From: Caenicola sp034331105
GTDB lineage: Bacteria; Synergistota; Synergistia; Synergistales; Synergistaceae
DNA: 64,000 nt
Direction: 5' to 3'
Assembly: GCA_034331105.1 (NCBI GenBank)
Contig: JAXQGB010000011.1
Location: 310,001 to 374,000 of the forward strand
Part shown: piece after piece, positions 26,581 to 34,100 of the stretch
How positions within the stretch are numbered: position 1 is the stretch's first letter
Layout: each line of letters begins with the position of its first letter
Made by a program: the position numbers and the translations under genes
The notes under the pieces: model-generated
Seen by the model: only the letters and a program-made list of their open reading frames with translations
Databases searched by the model: none
Told to the model about the DNA's origin: nothing

Positions 26581-27042
26581 TTACTTTTTTGTCTTGTTTT
26601 TTTTCTCTTTAGGTATGTCGTTATCAACTATTCTCATGCCAAGTGAGGGCAAAAAAAACGGACCAAAGGGGCTTGTTCCTGTTGCCACAGCGATACGCTC
26701 CCTAATCGCCCCTAATAGAATAGCTGATCCATGCAAACGAATCATGTGGTCCATCAATTCATTTTCTTCTTTTCTGTCTGTGTTTTTAAAAAAACCTAAA
26801 GCACAAACGTTAAATTCAAGATTAAATTTCTTTTCTTCATTACCCGTTACCGTTTGTACTCTCACAGAAATTTCCCATAACTCTGGATGATCTTTATTTT
26901 TACCTGCTGAAGTCGTGATGTTAATATTTCCAGGAACACTAAACTTTTCTCCTTCATTTTCCAAAGGAGAAAAATTAATATTGCACTCGGGGAAAAAATA
27001 GCTATTAAGCTCAAGCGGCAGTTTCGTTATCTGTAGGTCCAT
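26581..27042 (-). CDS. SecB-like chaperone of a toxin-antitoxin-chaperone (TAC) module
   Basis: About 153 residues (160 if the ATG at 27063 is used). The C-terminal half has a SecB-like stretch (HGSAILLGAIRERIAVATGT, then PFGPFFLPSLGM) that fits the helix and substrate-binding region of SecB relatives, including those of TAC systems such as Rv1957. It overlaps the end of the antitoxin gene and is third in a toxin-antitoxin-chaperone operon. It should bind the antitoxin tail and help it fold or protect it. The tail is lysine-rich. General export SecB is less likely because of the operon context. Confidence 0.75.
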   Translation of the reverse strand: MDLQITKLPLELNSYFFPECNINFSPLENEGEKFSVPGNINITTSAGKNKDHPELWEISVRVQTVTGNEEKKFNLEFNVCALGFFKNTDRKEENELMDHMIRLHGSAILLGAIRERIAVATGTSPFGPFFLPSLGMRIVDNDIPKEKKNKTKK

Positions 27043-27469
27043 TATTTTTTCTCTCTTCATCAATAATACTGTAATTTAAAGTGTTATTTTGAATTTTATC
27101 TTCGTTTTTTATCAAATTCCACCTAAGCTCATGCTCAATATTTCTTTTCTTATATTTATCAAATGATATTGATGAAAAACTATCACTAGAGACACAAGAT
27201 ATTTCCATATCAGAAAAATTAATATCAATTTTATAGCCAAGCGCAAATGCAAACTTAGACATACTTTCGATCGAAAAATTTATAGTTCCGTTAAGAACTT
27301 TAGATATATATGCATTTGAAACACCCAAAAGCCGCGCCAAATCAGCACGAGATACGTCATTTTCTTCCATTTTTGAATATAGATTATCGGCAAAATCCAT
27401 TTTTGCTGCTTCTGCCCAATATTCGGGGGTTTTTTTTGCTTTTTCCACCCTAGTACTAAGGTTATCCAC
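27011..27469 (-). CDS. higA: HigA-type XRE antitoxin with C-terminal extension
   Basis: A 152-residue protein. Residues about 35-85 form an XRE helix-turn-helix (SRADLARLLGVSNAYISKVL). The ~65 residues after it are rich in aromatic and polar residues and contain no other domain I can name. In TAC systems such an extension is the chaperone-addiction segment, which makes the antitoxin dependent on its SecB-like partner. It lies 5 bp after the toxin gene and should repress its own promoter at the nearby palindrome. Confidence 0.8.
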   Translation of the reverse strand: MDNLSTRVEKAKKTPEYWAEAAKMDFADNLYSKMEENDVSRADLARLLGVSNAYISKVLNGTINFSIESMSKFAFALGYKIDINFSDMEISCVSSDSFSSISFDKYKKRNIEHELRWNLIKNEDKIQNNTLNYSIIDEERKNNGPTDNETAA

Positions 27470-27474
27470 TTATA

Positions 27475-27909
27475 TCACTCCTTAATTTCCTCTTCGATAT
27501 CTACCATAGAAGATAAATTATCAAAGTAAAAATTTCTTATCCTTTTACAACTTGCCATAACATTTTTGGGTGTTTTCTGTGTTTTTTTTACGCAACAATG
27601 TATATAAACAATAATGTCCTTCCTTAAAATATGATTTATATCGTAGACTAAAAAAAATCTGTGCCCTGGATATTTAACAACTGAAATAAGAGGGTTTCCC
27701 CATTTCGGATATGAATGATACGATTCCCAACGCTGCGACAGGGTTCCTTCAGCAAGTTGACCAATCCGCCGGTAGCAACCGTTGAAGACGCTTGGTTTTG
27801 TTATGCTTGCAAGATACTCATCAAGGCAACTTCGGCCATTTTGTTCGGTACCTAATGAAAAAGTTAAATACCTTGAACCCGATAGGCTTGGGTGATAATA
27901 CCTTTTCAT
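27475..27909 (-). CDS. higB: HigB/RelE-like toxin (Gp49 family)
   Basis: A 144-residue protein with the Gp49/HigB pattern: YPGHRFFLVYDI, then IHCCVKKTQKTPKNVMASCKR. Relatives are ribosome-dependent mRNA nucleases. The toxin-first order matches higBA. It is longer than usual (about 110 residues) because of an N-terminal extension containing LEYLA-like helices and SQRWESYHSYPKWG. It is the first gene after the promoter and palindrome. Confidence 0.8.
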   Translation of the reverse strand: MKRYYHPSLSGSRYLTFSLGTEQNGRSCLDEYLASITKPSVFNGCYRRIGQLAEGTLSQRWESYHSYPKWGNPLISVVKYPGHRFFLVYDINHILRKDIIVYIHCCVKKTQKTPKNVMASCKRIRNFYFDNLSSMVDIEEEIKE

Positions 27910-27913
27910 GTTG

Positions 27914-27929
27914 TTAACCTATAGGTTAA
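27914..27929. promoter_or_regulatory. Perfect palindrome, TAC operator
   Basis: The 16-base perfect palindrome TTAACCTATAGGTTAA lies between the -10 element and the toxin ATG (5 bases before it). It could bind the HigA dimer and also hide the weak AGG ribosome site. Confidence 0.75.
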
Positions 27930-27939
27930 TGTATGGAAT

Positions 27940-27967
27940 AATATAGCACTCACTCCTTTTCTGTCAA
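27940..27967 (-). promoter_or_regulatory. Sigma-70 promoter of the TAC operon
   Basis: On the minus strand TTGACA and TATATT are 16 bases apart, followed directly by the operator palindrome and the toxin gene. Confidence 0.75.
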
Positions 27968-28005
27968 TGAGAGAAATCCTGACTAAAGTGAATCAATAAT
28001 ACTAT

Positions 28006-28372
28006 TCAAAGCGTTAGAGTTATGCCTTTACGCCACATCGCTACCTCATTGTCTGCCCACATCTCGCACTGTGCTATTGCGATATTCAGAGCCTCTTCTT
28101 GCCCTTCGAGCGGGTATTTGTATTTCTTCAGCAATCTTTTTACCAAGGAGCGCATCTTTGTTTTGACACATAAAAATAATTGCACCATTTCCTTCCCTAA
28201 ACCGACTGAAATTCAATTCTGAAAGCAACCGGCTGTAGCTCTGGATTTGTTTTTTCAAATAAAGCCCAAAGGAATCAGCTTTTCTGAAATCTATTTTTTC
28301 ATAGGTTTCTATCGTGGGTCTCTCGATCGCGAGTATGATATTGTGTTTTATTCTGGCATATAAAGTATGCAT
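28006..28372 (-). pseudogene. Chimeric remnant: repeated 99-residue ORF joined out of frame to an HsdR tail
   Basis: From 28372 the first ~70 codons match the paralogous ORFs at 31060-31359 and 39159-39458 (LYARIKHNIILAIER, KADSFGLYLKKQIQ). Near CQNKDA the similarity stops, and the next frame reads KMRSLVKRLLKKYKYP, then LEGQEEALNIAIAQCE to a TGA at 28006, which looks like the C-terminal end of type I restriction subunit HsdR (DUF3387-like). So a recombination joint fused two unrelated gene ends. It is probably not functional. Confidence 0.65.
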
Positions 28373-28465
28373 AGATTCACTCCAGATTTGTGTCACAGCT
28401 ATAACAAATGAAGACACTTTGAATTTGCATAACTATAGGCCCATATTATCAATTCTGTTTTATAG

Positions 28466-29647
28466 TTAAAGATTGTGTTCTACTTCCAATATTAATTCTT
28501 TTTCGAACGGCTCTATCGATTTGAATATTTTCGTTTTTGTCATTTTTCGTCGAATATCAAAAGAGCCAAATACCTCTATGGAGTCGAGTTGTTTAACGTT
28601 ATCCAGATTGATTTTTTCCCATCCTTCCCTATTTACTTTGACACTGTATAAATATTCGTCATTTATCTGACCGTCTGCACTTGAAAGACGCTGTGAATAC
28701 CCGGAAATCACAACAGTATTAATTTGATCCAGTGTATTAAATACCGTCCCGCATAAAAGCATTCCTATACCATGGATATGCTTGGAATAATCTTTACGCT
28801 GCAGAACTTCACTTTTTTCTTCTACAACAACCGCCTTTTTGGATCCGCGACCCTGGATGCTGTATTTTACTTTTGGCATGTCTTCAATTTCTGGCAAATC
28901 AACATCAAGCATGACCATATCATTTGTTATCTCAAAAGAAATGTTGGTTTCCCTGGGCCAGTCTATGATGTTTAAAACGGTTTCGAGCGCCTTGTCCGGA
29001 TCCTTGTATGTGTTTTGCATAACAAACTCAAATTCTTCCTGCAATTCATCTTGTTCTTCTTCAAAACTCTGTTTTTCGGCTTTCCATTGAGCAAGCTCTG
29101 TCTTGTTAAATATATCCTTTTGCTTGCTGATTATTCTCTTTCGGCTATACCATGCTGCAAGCCCGCATCCTGCTATCGAACCTAAAGGCCCGGCTACCGC
29201 ACCCATAAACAGAAAAGCTGTTCCCAATATAACCGGATACCAAATGGCTGAAGGACTAGGCTTGAATATTGGTTTGGCAGCATCAAAGGTTTCTCTAGGA
29301 AATGAAATAAGATCGTCGACGGCAGGAGTTTTATATCCTATGTTAATAATATTTTCTATGCATTTATTGGCATTTTCGACCTCTGAATACGGGTCAAAAG
29401 TGCCTTCAGATTCCTCAGTCATGTCGGTTTCTTTAGCTATCAATTTCGATTTTGGACTAGACTGCTTGAACACCCTTTCCCTCATGTATAAGCCGGTTCC
29501 GGGCAGGCCAACATTAGAATATACTCCATTTTTACTGAATGTCATTCTTGCACCGGTCGTACCAAGAGATGTACTTATGCCACTTTTGCTGAAATTAAGC
29601 CGTACTCCAGGGACAACTTTCACCGATTTTCTAAATCGCAAACCCAT
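28466..29647 (-). CDS. DUF4236 domain membrane-associated protein
   Basis: A 393-residue protein with a clear DUF4236 N-terminus (MGLRFRKSVKVVPGVRLNFS, then KSGISTSLG; GLPGTGLY). Two adjacent hydrophobic segments lie near residues 140-165, then a charged coiled region (AEKQSFEEEQDELQEEFEF) and a C-terminal domain of unknown type. DUF4236 proteins occur often in phages and islands with no known role. Together with the next two leftward genes it forms an apparent operon of envelope-type proteins. Confidence 0.7.
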   Translation of the reverse strand: MGLRFRKSVKVVPGVRLNFSKSGISTSLGTTGARMTFSKNGVYSNVGLPGTGLYMRERVFKQSSPKSKLIAKETDMTEESEGTFDPYSEVENANKCIENIINIGYKTPAVDDLISFPRETFDAAKPIFKPSPSAIWYPVILGTAFLFMGAVAGPLGSIAGCGLAAWYSRKRIISKQKDIFNKTELAQWKAEKQSFEEEQDELQEEFEFVMQNTYKDPDKALETVLNIIDWPRETNISFEITNDMVMLDVDLPEIEDMPKVKYSIQGRGSKKAVVVEEKSEVLQRKDYSKHIHGIGMLLCGTVFNTLDQINTVVISGYSQRLSSADGQINDEYLYSVKVNREGWEKINLDNVKQLDSIEVFGSFDIRRKMTKTKIFKSIEPFEKELILEVEHNL

Positions 29648-29662
29648 CTGAATACCTCCTTT

Positions 29663-29917
29663 TTACAGTTTGGGTGGGTTACATCGTTTACAGGCGCCAT
29701 AACCAGATTCAATAGCCTCTTTAAGTGTAATCGGAATCTTTGATTTACTAAGACTGCCGCATCCGTCACGGTGATATTTACTCCCTGTTCGAGTAACGTA
29801 AACGATTGTATCGCCAGATACAAGGGGATCAGCGTTTGGAGAGGCCAGAGCAGAAACAGAAGCAAATATAAATACTGCAAGTACAAGGAAAGTTAAAAAC
29901 CTCAAAGCATGTTTCAT
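29663..29917 (-). CDS. Small secreted protein with YHRDGC...C..C motif
   Basis: About 84 residues. The ATG at 29917 is chosen because AAGGAG precedes it by 8 bases. A signal peptide (HALRFLTFLVLAVFIFA then SVSALAS) leads to a short mature domain with TGSKYHRDGCGSL and a closing ACKRCNPP. This cysteine/histidine pattern occurs at the ends of secreted nucleases and other phage or envelope proteins and may bind a metal. Function unknown. Confidence 0.7.
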   Translation of the reverse strand: MKHALRFLTFLVLAVFIFASVSALASPNADPLVSGDTIVYVTRTGSKYHRDGCGSLSKSKIPITLKEAIESGYGACKRCNPPKL

Positions 29918-29965
29918 AACAAATTCTCCTTGCATTTATAAAAGATACCTACGTAACAACATAGG

Positions 29966-30874
29966 CTAAAGTTCCTTCTTTAAAGTGTAGTATTTAAGAA
30001 CCTCTTTAAGAGCCTTTTTTTGATTTACGGTTACAGCAAATGATCTTTCTTTTTGGTCTCCGCTGAATTTAACTAGTGTATTTTTACTGTCGGCAATAGA
30101 TTGTAATAATTCGATTTCTGTTCCTTCTACGGTCCAATTGACCCATTCCGCAATTCCGTTATTGATATCAGTTTTTCTGTCTGAGCGCGAGACGGGAATC
30201 TCTCTGACCAAGCCATCTACATTAAAAATTATACGATCCATAAATACCCAATTTTCTTGTGCAAATCCATATACTACTCCCAGCCATGCCGAGCCACCCT
30301 TCTCTCCTACGTAACAATAAAGAACATTGCCAGATATATATTTAGGGCTTAATTTTGAATATAACCATGTAATGTTTTCAACGCTATCAACATGCCTGCG
30401 CAACTTTTTTCTTTGTTCGTTTATTTCGTATTTAATTTGGTTTATCCGTTTTGCTTCTTTGGCTGCATCATCTGCCATTTTCTCCACATATCTCGTTCTT
30501 GCCTCTTTTATTTCAGCGTCTGTGGATGTAACTACTGTATTTGTTATATTAGTGGTTTTTGCTGCCTCAGTTTTATTAACTGAAGCATTGTTTTTATGGT
30601 TGATTAGAAAAAACCCAACAATACAAACAACAATAAGCATTGCCAGGAAGAATATCATTTGTTTTATCTGCATTGCTTTTGTAGAATTTTCCTTTTCTAA
30701 TGTCTTTTTCTCTTCGATTAATTTATCTGTCTGTAATTTTGCACGTTGTTTTTCATTTTTTGCCCTGTCTTCTAATCTTGTGAGTATTTCTTCTATTGGA
30801 CATCCACAATTAGGACATGCTGTTGCTTTATCTGAAATATCTTTTCCACATTCAGTACACTTTATTAGAGCCAT
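29966..30874 (-). CDS. Zinc-ribbon membrane protein of unknown function
   Basis: A 302-residue protein. The N-terminal zinc ribbon (CTECGKDISDKATACPNCGC) is followed by a coiled coil (about residues 30-70) and one membrane segment (MIFFLAMLIVVCIVGFFLI). The ~190-residue C-terminal domain, probably outside the membrane, begins with another coiled coil. It is upstream of the small secreted protein and the DUF4236 gene, all leftward. I do not recognise the C-terminal domain. Confidence 0.7.
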   Translation of the reverse strand: MALIKCTECGKDISDKATACPNCGCPIEEILTRLEDRAKNEKQRAKLQTDKLIEEKKTLEKENSTKAMQIKQMIFFLAMLIVVCIVGFFLINHKNNASVNKTEAAKTTNITNTVVTSTDAEIKEARTRYVEKMADDAAKEAKRINQIKYEINEQRKKLRRHVDSVENITWLYSKLSPKYISGNVLYCYVGEKGGSAWLGVVYGFAQENWVFMDRIIFNVDGLVREIPVSRSDRKTDINNGIAEWVNWTVEGTEIELLQSIADSKNTLVKFSGDQKERSFAVTVNQKKALKEVLKYYTLKKEL

Positions 30875-31067
30875 GAGATATCCTCCCTAATAAATAAAAA
30901 ATACCCCCGCTAATGCAGGGGGTAAACGCTCTCTCGAGTATAGGCTCCCTTACTACTGCCACTAGTTTACCAATGATGCAGAACCATGGTTGGTCAGACG
31001 CATATACAGGTTCAATATGTGAGCTGCGATATTTTAATTTACCCATTAGCACTTCAACATCAAACAT
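30852..31067 (-). CDS. Repressor-tail-like small ORF of repeat cassette B
   Basis: A 71-codon frame starting at the ATG that overlaps the stop of the preceding 99-residue ORF (ATGTTTGATG). Residues 17-40 (IEPVYASDQPWFCIIGKLVA) resemble the end of the S24 repressor at 41837-42562 (IESAYASDPSWFRIIGKVVR). Copy C ends in PKRAF and a stop; here the stop is lost and the frame runs on through the terminator, suggesting decay. Confidence 0.5.
   Translation of the reverse strand: MFDVEVLMGKLKYRSSHIEPVYASDQPWFCIIGKLVAVVREPILERAFTPCISGGIFYLLGRISHGSNKVY
30897..30922 (-). terminator. Terminator of repeat cassette B
   Basis: On the minus strand a CCCCCTGC / GCGGGGG stem is followed by TATTTTTTATTT. It closes the small repressor-tail ORF, just as the equivalent hairpin does at 39002-39028. 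Confidence 0.7.
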
Positions 31068-31359
31068 ATTCTCTCTCCATTGTCATGATCTGTTCGTCCA
31101 GGGTTTCTTTGAGTTGGGAAGGGCTGGCAAATAACGAAGGATTTTTATCTTGGCAGACAAAGAGAATGATACCGGGATCTTCGCTGAACGGGGTGAAGTT
31201 CAATTCTGAAAGCAGCCGTCGGTAGATGTGGACGTGTTTTTTCAAACAAAGGCCAAAAGAATCGGCTTTCCTGAAGTCTATTTTTGCATAGGTGGCAATC
31301 ACGGATCTCTCGATCGCGAGTATGATGTTGTGTTTTATTCTGGCATATAAAGTGTCCAT
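31060..31359 (-). CDS. Repeated 99-residue protein, copy B
   Basis: Close paralogue of the ORF at 39159-39458 and of the chimeric copy at 28006-28372. It starts with MDTLYARIKHNIILAIER and ends with MTMEREYV; the middle has KADSFGLCLKKH and LFVCQDKNPS. AAGGAG precedes the ATG. It has no known domain. Each intact copy is followed by a repressor-tail ORF and a terminator, so the three parts move or duplicate together. Confidence 0.6.
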   Translation of the reverse strand: MDTLYARIKHNIILAIERSVIATYAKIDFRKADSFGLCLKKHVHIYRRLLSELNFTPFSEDPGIILFVCQDKNPSLFASPSQLKETLDEQIMTMEREYV

Positions 31360-31362
31360 CAA

Positions 31363-31853
31363 TTTTCTCCTTGTTTGACAATCAAGTCAAAGTAATAGAG
31401 TAAATGGCTATGTTTGTCCATATGCGATATGAGTAAGTCAAAATCTGCCCTATTTCGGGAAAAGGTGGGGTAGATAAATTTTTGTTTGAAGAGGCTATTT
31501 TCTGGTCAACGGTCTATCTATTAAACTCCTGCATTAAGCAAGTAATTGTCACAAATGGCACTTTGTTTTCGTAAGCAATATCAATATCCTGAATCAGTTA
31601 TGGGCAGCGAAGTTCTTGTTCTTTCTCTGGGTGCAAAAGCAATTCGGTAACACAATGCATCAATTCTATCAAATAACGTAATTAATGCAATCTTTAATAT
31701 GTATTTGTAAGGGCATCTGTCTGTTTAGCACCACTTAGCGGAAGAAAAATGACAAACGACTTTGAATAAGATCAGGAAACATATTTAGAAATTTCGGAGT
31801 TTAAAAGAAGAGATCCGTAATTTGAAGAAAGACAATTAGCATCAGGACAAAGG
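31363..31853. other. Non-coding stretch with traces of a decayed leftward gene
   Basis: About 490 bp with no intact gene. On the minus strand around 31500-31700, short open stretches in two frames (including LMHCVTELLLHPEKEQELRC and, after a stop, DIAYENKVPFVTITCLMQEF) look like a degraded coding sequence with several stops. I cannot identify the source. Confidence 0.4.
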
Positions 31854-31856
31854 CAT

Positions 31857-31883
31857 AAAAAAAGATCCCCTCACCAGGGGATC
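31857..31883 (-). terminator. Terminator of the original tRNA-Gly gene
   Basis: On the minus strand an 8-bp stem (GATCCCCT / AGGGGATC, loop of four) is followed by TTTTTTTAT, 10 bases beyond the tRNA 3' end. Confidence 0.8.
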
Positions 31884-31892
31884 TGAATTTTC

Positions 31893-31939
31893 TGGAGCGG
31901 AAGACGGGATTCGGACCCGCGACCCCAACCTTGGCAAGG
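31893..31939 (-). repeat. 3' half of tRNA-Gly(GCC): left attachment site (attL)
   Basis: Read leftward, the sequence gives the anticodon stem CCTTGCCAAGG, the variable region, the T arm with GGTCCGAATCC, the acceptor strand CTTCCGC and TCCA with an encoded CCA. The 5' half (D arm and first acceptor strand) is absent; instead the sequence changes at 31940. This is what integration into the 3' half of a tRNA gene leaves on the integrase side. The whole tRNA should be rebuilt at the far end of the element, beyond this window. Confidence 0.85.
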
Positions 31940-32114
31940 CGTTAAATATGTAAAATGGCATAAAAAGCCATAAAACAATAAATTAGATTTATCAGTCTAT
32001 TACTGTATATATTAACCTTATTCATTTTATCTTATTGTCTCTTGTGCTATGATTTTATATGTCAAGTGAAAGACAGGTGAAAGACAGAAAATCTTAGCAA
32101 GGAGATATTTGGTT

Positions 32115-33317
32115 ATGATAGAAAAACTCACTCAATCAAGAGTAAACTCTTTTTCTATCCCTGACAAGCGTACAGATGTCAGGGATGAACTTGTGACCGG
32201 CCTTGTTTTAAGGCTTGAAGTCTCGGGTCGTAAATCTTGGTATGTTGTTTATCGGCATAAAGGAAAGCAGCGCTGGTTTTTTATTGGGAATGCGGAGTTT
32301 TTTACCCTTGCGGAGGCACGCAACGAAGCTAGAGCATTTCTCGGCCTTCTTGCCAGGGGTGAAGATCCTTTTGCTGTTGATCCAGATCCGGAAATGACAG
32401 TTAAAGAGCTGATCGAAACACACTACAAACCCTGGGTAACTGTTCACCGTAAAAGCGGGGACAGTACCATACAGTCATTATATTTCTACTTCCTCTCCTT
32501 TTTTGACAGATCGATCAACAGCATAACAGTCCCGGATCTTGAACAATGGCGTTTAATGCAGCGCCAGAAGGGTATAAAGGCGGCTTCATGCAATAGGCGC
32601 ATAGGAGCCCTGCGTTCCATGCTCAACTGGGCAGTCCGGCGGAAACTTATTGCAGAGAATCCCATTTCAAAACTGGAGCCCCTCAAAGAGACCGATTCGA
32701 ACAAGAAAGTACGTTATCTCACAAAAGATGAAAATGAACGCCTGATGGCCGCCCTTATCGCCAGGGAAGAGGAAATCAGAAAAGGGTACGAGTGTGGATA
32801 TTCAAAGACACCACTTAAGGGAGAGTTTGCAGATTATTTAAGGCCGATGGTAATTATTTCCCTTAACACCGGCATCCGCTGGGGATCTCTGGTTAGTCTC
32901 CAGTGGGATGACATTGACCTGATCAACAGATCCCTCACGATCCGCGCCGCAACAGCAAAATCAGAGAGCCAGCTTATCATCCCTCTCAACAAAACAGCCA
33001 TGCTAGCCTTCAAACAATGGAAAAATGCAATGCCGGACACAGGCCCTAAAGATCTGGTCTTCCCCTCCCCTGTAAACGGCGATGTCCTGGATAACGTCAA
33101 TAAAGCATGGAAAACCGTACTTAAAAAAGCAGAGATAGAGAACTTCCGCTGGCACGACATGCGCCACACCTTTGCAAGCAATCTTGTCATGTCCGGAGTG
33201 GACCTGAATACAGTCAGAGAATTACTGGGGCATGCGGATTTGAAGATGACACTAAGGTATGCACATCTTGCACCGAAGGTTAAGATGTCTGCGGTGGAGA
33301 TGCTGGATGGCAATTAA
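32115..33317 (+). CDS. int: Prophage tyrosine-recombinase integrase
   Basis: A 400-residue phage-type integrase with an Arm-binding N-terminus (DUF4102-like, GLVLRLEVSGRKSWYVVYRH), a core-binding domain (about 90-180) and a catalytic domain. Catalytic residues are visible: Arg in NTGIRWGSLVSLQW, HDMRH (HxxR), LLGHAD and the tyrosine in LRYAHLAP. It is encoded 176 bp from the tRNA-Gly attachment half and reads into the element, the standard position. The ATG at 32115 is 10 bases after AAGGAG. Confidence 0.93.
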   Translation: MIEKLTQSRVNSFSIPDKRTDVRDELVTGLVLRLEVSGRKSWYVVYRHKGKQRWFFIGNAEFFTLAEARNEARAFLGLLARGEDPFAVDPDPEMTVKELIETHYKPWVTVHRKSGDSTIQSLYFYFLSFFDRSINSITVPDLEQWRLMQRQKGIKAASCNRRIGALRSMLNWAVRRKLIAENPISKLEPLKETDSNKKVRYLTKDENERLMAALIAREEEIRKGYECGYSKTPLKGEFADYLRPMVIISLNTGIRWGSLVSLQWDDIDLINRSLTIRAATAKSESQLIIPLNKTAMLAFKQWKNAMPDTGPKDLVFPSPVNGDVLDNVNKAWKTVLKKAEIENFRWHDMRHTFASNLVMSGVDLNTVRELLGHADLKMTLRYAHLAPKVKMSAVEMLDGN

Positions 33318-33355
33318 TTAAATCTAATAGATCTGAAAACAGAACTGGAAATTGA

Positions 33356-33859
33356 TTAATCCACATTTTCATCCCATAAACTATACACCTTTCTATAAAA
33401 TGGTTTTGTCACAGTTTTTAAAAGACTGCTGAAAGCTCCGATAACTCCAGCTGTTATTAACATATGTTCTGAGTAATTAGGAAAATTTTTATTCATAATA
33501 TTAAAAATGATATCTACGAATAAAAACAACAAAGAAAATTCTAAGCCAATTTTTGTAAGAATTCTTAAGAGGGTAATATATGCTACTGATGGAGCTATAA
33601 ATCTAGTAAATTTATCTTCTGTTGGACCTACGGCATTGTTATATTTTATCGCTGTATCAGCCCATAGAAAAAATATTAACCCCGCAAGAAAAAATATCAA
33701 GGCAACAAAACCTAGAAAATTGTTTTCTGAAAAAACAGTTCTATCGAATAAAAACTTAATAAGATAAGCAATTGCAGCAACCAATAAACAAAAAAATTTT
33801 TCTTTACTAGAATATAACTCAAATAAACGAATTTTTTCTTCACGCAGAAGCTTTTCCAT
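33356..33859 (-). CDS. Four-helix membrane protein of unknown function
   Basis: A 167-residue protein with hydrophobic segments near residues 24-42, 48-67, 90-116 and 131-150. It is AT-rich, convergent with the integrase and 241 bp downstream of the methyltransferase gene. It may be cargo of the defence module, for example a membrane effector or accessory, but nothing in the sequence proves that. Confidence 0.55.
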   Translation of the reverse strand: MEKLLREEKIRLFELYSSKEKFFCLLVAAIAYLIKFLFDRTVFSENNFLGFVALIFFLAGLIFFLWADTAIKYNNAVGPTEDKFTRFIAPSVAYITLLRILTKIGLEFSLLFLFVDIIFNIMNKNFPNYSEHMLITAGVIGAFSSLLKTVTKPFYRKVYSLWDENVD

Positions 33860-34100
33860 TTACATTTTAACCCCTTCTAATTCCATAAATTTATATTGAA
33901 AATATTAACAATAACAAAGCCATGTTATATACTATTATAGCAATCTTATTTATAAATAATTTAAAAATTAAAAAGCAACATATGGTTTTTTATTCCTTTC
34001 CTAGTGCTAAGTTTTAAAGATCCAACAAAAATTTCTTCCATAAGTCCGCTTGGCATGAGCTCAATTAATAAAAATTATCTCCTTATTGTTTTTATATTAA

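Noticed and set aside
29620..29886. Hydrophobic minus-strand frame overlapping the small secreted protein
   Set aside because: It is the alternative frame of the signal-peptide gene; the real gene has AAGGAG and a proper cysteine motif.
30897..31362. Repeats at 28, 31 and 39 kb as a CRISPR array or insertion sequence
   Set aside because: The repeats are long coding units, widely spaced, with no spacers, transposase or terminal inverted repeats.
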